From the NCBI RefSeq assembly GCF_005938675.2, contig NZ_VCCH02000059.1:1-54703 (forward strand): DNA of 54,703 nt, given 5' to 3'. Below the pieces are notes generated by a model. The model had not been told where the DNA came from. It did no database searches and saw only the letters and a list, made by a program, of their open reading frames with translations. This DNA comes from Mycobacterium sp. KBS0706. Its GTDB lineage: Bacteria > Pseudomonadota > Alphaproteobacteria > DSM-16000 > Inquilinaceae. The translations under genes were made by a program, and so were the position numbers. Shown piece by piece: positions 51,574 through 54,703 of the stretch. Every line of letters starts with the position of its first letter. Positions within the stretch are counted from its first letter, which is position 1.

Positions 51574-51884
51574 CGTGCCGCCTCCATCATCCGGACGCCC
51601 TGCATCAGCCGCAGCGCCACCGTGTCCGGCCGGGCCCCGCCGTCATTGATCGAGATGCGGAGCCCACCCGGGGAGGCGCGCTCGACGAAGTCGGCGACGA
51701 CCGCCTTCCACACCTCGTCATAGCCGCGCACCGGCGTGGCGATCTCGACGGAGCACTCGGTGTCCGGCAGCGCGCGTTCGAGCAGCACTTCGAGATTGCC
51801 GGACGCGACGACGCCGACGATGGCGCTCCGGGCCTGCCCCGCAGCCGGCCGGCCGGGGGCGTATCGAAGCTTGATGATCACCAT
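51570..51884 (-). CDS. mdcC: Malonate decarboxylase acyl carrier protein (MdcC, delta subunit)
   Basis: This 104-residue carrier bears the phosphoribosyl-dephospho-CoA group. The modification site should be Ser28 in GVVASGNLEVLLE, by analogy with other MdcC proteins. It lies nine bases after mdcA and overlaps mdcD by four bases. Confidence 0.93.
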   Translation of the reverse strand: MVIIKLRYAPGRPAAGQARSAIVGVVASGNLEVLLERALPDTECSVEIATPVRGYDEVWKAVVADFVERASPGGLRISINDGGARPDTVALRLMQGVRMMEAAR

Positions 51885-51893
51885 GGCAGCCTC

Positions 51894-53561
51894 CTACCAG
51901 TTGCGGAATTTGCGGGGCGGGTCGTAGAGATTGCCCGACCAGTGCATCAGCTCCTTGACCGAGTGCGCGGCGAGCAGGCTCTTGTGCGTGTCGAGCGGGT
52001 CGATGCCGAGATCCTCCGGCCGCCGGATCACCTTGCGGGCCTGCAACTCCTCGACGACGCGGCGGTCACGGGCGCGGCCGACCGGCGTGTAGCCGGCGAC
52101 GCCGCGGATCGCCTGCTCGCGCTCATAGGCGGTGCGGCACAGCAGGAGGTTCGCGATCCCCTCCTCGGTGACGATATGGCTGACGTCGTCGCCATAGATC
52201 ATCACCGGCGGCAGATCGAGGTGCAGCGCCTCGGCCAGCTGGATGCTGTCGAGCTGCTCGACGAAGGTCGGGACCAGCTTGTCGCCGAAGGTCTCGACGA
52301 TCTGGACCACCAGCTTGCGGCCGCGCGGTAGCTGCGCCTGCCCGTCCGCCGCTTCCCGCCCCGCCTTCAGCCAGGCTTCGCTGGCATGGCGCCGGCCATG
52401 CGGGTCGGAGCCCATGTTGGGCGCGCCGCCGAAGCCGGCGATCCGGTCGCGCGTCACCGTCGAGCTGTTGCCCTGCAGGTCGATCTGCAGGGTCGAGCCG
52501 ATGAACAGGTCGGTCGCGTAGAGGCCGGCGGCCTGGCAGTACATGCGGTTCGACGCCATCGAACCGTCCCGGCCGGTGAAGAAGATGTCCGGGCGGGCGC
52601 GCATATACGCATCCATGCCCACCTCCGACCCGAAGCTGTGGACCTGCTGCACCCAGCCGGTCTCGATCGCGGGGATCAGGGTCGGATGCGGGTTCAGGGC
52701 GAAATGGGTGGCGATGCGGCCCTTGAGGCCGAGCCGCTCGGCATAGGTCGGCAGCAACAGCTCGATCGCGGCGGTGTTGAACCCGATGCCGTGGTTCAGC
52801 CGCCGGACGCCGTATTCCTCGTAGATCCCGCGGATCGCCATCATGCCGGTCAGGATCTGGGTCTCGGTGATCTGCGCCGGGTCGCGGGTGAACAGCGGCT
52901 CGACATAGAAGGTCTCGGGAGCGACGACCACGAAGTCGACCCGGTCGCCAGGCACGTCGACACGCGGCACCTTGTCGACCAGCTCGTTGACCTGGGCGAT
53001 GACGATGCCCTGCTTGAACGCCGTGGCCTCGATCACCACGGGCGAGTCCTCCGTGTTCGGGCCCATATAGAGGTTGCCGTCGCGATCGGCGCAGCGCGCG
53101 ACGGTCAGCGCCACATGCGGCGTCAGGTCGACGAAGTAGCGCGAGAACAGCTCGAGATAGGTGTGGATCGCGCCGAGCTCGATCTTGCCGGCGTTGAGCG
53201 CCCGCGCCAGCGCGGCGCCCTGCGGCCCGGAATAGGAGAAGTCGAGCCGGCGGGCGATGCCGGCCTCGAACAGATCGAGATGCTCGGCGAGGACCAGCCC
53301 GGACTGCACGATATGCAGGTCGCGGACGGTGTCCGGATCCACCGCGGCGAGGCAGCGGGCGAGGAAATCCGCCTGCTTCTGGTTGTCACCCTCGAGGCAG
53401 ACGCGGTCGCCCGGGCGAAGGACCGCTTCGAGCAGCCTGGTTGCATCGTCGGGCGCGACCAGCTTGCCCCGGGCGTAGCGGCCGGCCGCCGCCAGCCGCT
53501 GTTCGCGAGATTGTCTTCCGGTGTCCCACGGGCGCTGTGGGACGTTCGGTCGGATGGTCAT
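51894..53561 (-). CDS. mdcA: Malonate decarboxylase alpha subunit, acetyl-S-ACP:malonate ACP transferase (MdcA)
   Basis: This 555-residue CoA-transferase-like subunit exchanges the acetyl group on MdcC for malonate. Conserved stretches are DRVCLEGDNQKQADFLARCL, YSGPQGAALARALN, RLNHGIGFNTAAIELLLPTY and FGGAPNMGSDPHGRRHASEA. It is the first gene of mdcACDEGBH, with GGAG before the ATG. The promoter should lie in the 71 bases behind it or farther upstream. No mdcR regulator or malonate transporter (mdcLM or mdcF) is in view. Confidence 0.95.
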   Translation of the reverse strand: MTIRPNVPQRPWDTGRQSREQRLAAAGRYARGKLVAPDDATRLLEAVLRPGDRVCLEGDNQKQADFLARCLAAVDPDTVRDLHIVQSGLVLAEHLDLFEAGIARRLDFSYSGPQGAALARALNAGKIELGAIHTYLELFSRYFVDLTPHVALTVARCADRDGNLYMGPNTEDSPVVIEATAFKQGIVIAQVNELVDKVPRVDVPGDRVDFVVVAPETFYVEPLFTRDPAQITETQILTGMMAIRGIYEEYGVRRLNHGIGFNTAAIELLLPTYAERLGLKGRIATHFALNPHPTLIPAIETGWVQQVHSFGSEVGMDAYMRARPDIFFTGRDGSMASNRMYCQAAGLYATDLFIGSTLQIDLQGNSSTVTRDRIAGFGGAPNMGSDPHGRRHASEAWLKAGREAADGQAQLPRGRKLVVQIVETFGDKLVPTFVEQLDSIQLAEALHLDLPPVMIYGDDVSHIVTEEGIANLLLCRTAYEREQAIRGVAGYTPVGRARDRRVVEELQARKVIRRPEDLGIDPLDTHKSLLAAHSVKELMHWSGNLYDPPRKFRNW

Positions 53562-53632
53562 GGCTGGATCTCCGGCAGGGAGAATGCGGCGCCGCCGTTC
53601 CGTGGGACGCGAGGACGCCGCGTCTCATGGCC

Positions 53633-54427
53633 TCAATTGGTCACGTCGCCTGCATGCCGGGCGGCGTCCTCGATCACGGCGGCGACCTCCTTGGGGCGGG
53701 ATTCGTAGACCGAATGGCTGGCGCCCTCGATCACGGTGACGTGGCTGTGGGCGCGCTCGTAGTAGAAGCGCTCGAGGTCCGGATTGATGATCTTGTCGGC
53801 GGCGGCGACGATGCCCCAGCTCGGCTTGGTCTTCCAGGCGGCCGCGGTCATCGGCGTGGAGAACACCGCCGCCGCGGTCGGGACCTGGGACTGCGCCTCG
53901 AACTTCGCCTGGTCGAGCGGCAGGTCGGCGGCGAAATGGGACGGGAACAGGTCGGGCTTCAGAGTGGTGTAGCCGTCGGCCGTCTTCACCACCGCCCCGG
54001 GCGTCTGCTGGGTGACGCTGGGCATCTTCTTGCCCAGGGCCGCCTCGTCCTCGCCGACATCCGGCGCATGGGCGGCGACATAGACCAGGGCGGCGACATG
54101 CGGGTCCTCGCCGGCCTCGGTGATGATCGACCCGCCATAGCTGTGGGCAACCAGGACGGTGGGGCCGTCCTGCTGGTCGAGGATGCGCTTGGTGGCGGCG
54201 ACGTCGTCGGCCAGGCTGGTCAGCGGCTGCTGCACCATGGTCACGTGGAAGCCGTCGCGGGTCAGGATGTCGTAGACCGGCTTCCAGCCGGAGGCATCGA
54301 CCCAGGCGCCGTGGACCAGCACGATGTTCTTGATCGGCGCATCGGGGGCGGCCCAGGCGGCCGCGGGAGCGACGGAGGCCAGCAGCGAGGCCAGCAGGAG
54401 GATGCGCTTGCTGTTGAACGCGGACAT
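53633..54427 (-). CDS. Secreted alpha/beta hydrolase
   Basis: This 264-residue hydrolase has a Sec signal (MSAFNSKRILLLASLLASVA, cleavage near AWAAPDA). The oxyanion loop is VLVHGAWVDASGWKPV, the nucleophile is Ser96 in VLVAHSYGGS and the catalytic His is in IEGASHSVYES. It belongs to the salicylate-esterase/EstC-like group, often acting on small esters. The start is the ATG at 54427, with GAGGTGG before it; the open frame to 54532 is not protein-like. It reads in the same direction as the mdc operon, 71 bases upstream of mdcA. A functional link is not supported. Confidence 0.9.
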   Translation of the reverse strand: MSAFNSKRILLLASLLASVAPAAAWAAPDAPIKNIVLVHGAWVDASGWKPVYDILTRDGFHVTMVQQPLTSLADDVAATKRILDQQDGPTVLVAHSYGGSIITEAGEDPHVAALVYVAAHAPDVGEDEAALGKKMPSVTQQTPGAVVKTADGYTTLKPDLFPSHFAADLPLDQAKFEAQSQVPTAAAVFSTPMTAAAWKTKPSWGIVAAADKIINPDLERFYYERAHSHVTVIEGASHSVYESRPKEVAAVIEDAARHAGDVTN

Positions 54428-54703
54428 GAAGCCACCTCGAATATGAAGTTGCAGGAGGTTCCCGAGCGCCCCGGAAGCGGCGTCGTCGGGATCACGGGAC
54501 TGACGGTACGGCCGCGCCGGCCCGCCCTCCATTGGACGGGAGGGCGGCCGGGACCGTGCATTCCGGTCGCCGCACAGAGACTTTGGTATAGGGCCTGGGG
54601 CCGGATCGCCCTCGCCGGCGGGCAGGCGAGAACCGTTGGCCCGGGCCGCGGTTCAACACCTAAGTATAGGCTCAGCCCTACGAACACGGAGCGGCGCCGA
54701 TCC

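Overview
The window is a high-GC, gene-dense stretch of a chromosome or large replicon. It is dominated by ABC importers of organic compounds, LacI-type repressors and small-molecule catabolic enzymes. Twin-arginine signals on solute-binding proteins, REP-like palindromes, many 4-bp start/stop overlaps and a full malonate decarboxylase operon suit a metabolically versatile alphaproteobacterium, possibly a Rhodospirillales type such as Inquilinus or Azospirillum. That assignment is inferred from gene content only. I saw no rRNA, tRNA, CRISPR array, transposase or replication origin.

Layout. (1) 1-3220 (+): a subtilisin-family protease, cut by the window edge, followed by an MBL-fold protein; a possible conflict or defence pair. 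(2) 3357-14378: a predicted regulon made of a divergent LacI repressor, a fused two-domain class III CoA-transferase, a MaoC-type hydratase, a mandelate-racemase-family enzyme and a complete Dpp/Opp-type importer. Two copies of the same 16-bp palindrome sit in front of its two transcription units. (3) 14379-17073: REP-like palindromes, an arginase-family enzyme, a small lipoprotein with three 22-residue repeats, and a scar where the 3' ends of a histidine kinase gene and an RTX gene meet. (4) 17172-21682 (-): livKHMGF, a branched-chain-amino-acid-type importer.

(5) 21805-27593: a LacI repressor divergent from a carbohydrate importer (binding protein, two permeases) and a DUF2961/GH172 glycosidase, with a 209-bp palindromic element inside the operon. 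(6) 27755-31899: an HxlR regulator divergent from a paoABC-type molybdenum aldehyde oxidoreductase. (7) 31934-37694 (-): a self-regulated operon lacI - FAD oxidoreductase - binding protein - two permeases. (8) 37901-38557: a second scar joining 5'-truncated remnants of a molybdenum hydroxylase large subunit and a DUF2188 protein.

(9) 38864-47307: a winged-helix/STAND-ATPase/TPR regulator, an orphan sensorless histidine kinase, and an RND efflux pump with its adaptor. (10) 47461-53561 (-): mdcACDEGBH, a biotin-independent malonate decarboxylase with prosthetic-group enzymes but no transporter or regulator in view. (11) 53633-54427 (-): a secreted alpha/beta hydrolase.

The most system-like candidates are the operator-linked CoA-transferase/hydratase/racemase/importer regulon, whose substrate is unknown, and the protease-MBL pair at the left edge. 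Both sugar-type importer operons lack an ATPase gene, so each presumably borrows one encoded elsewhere.
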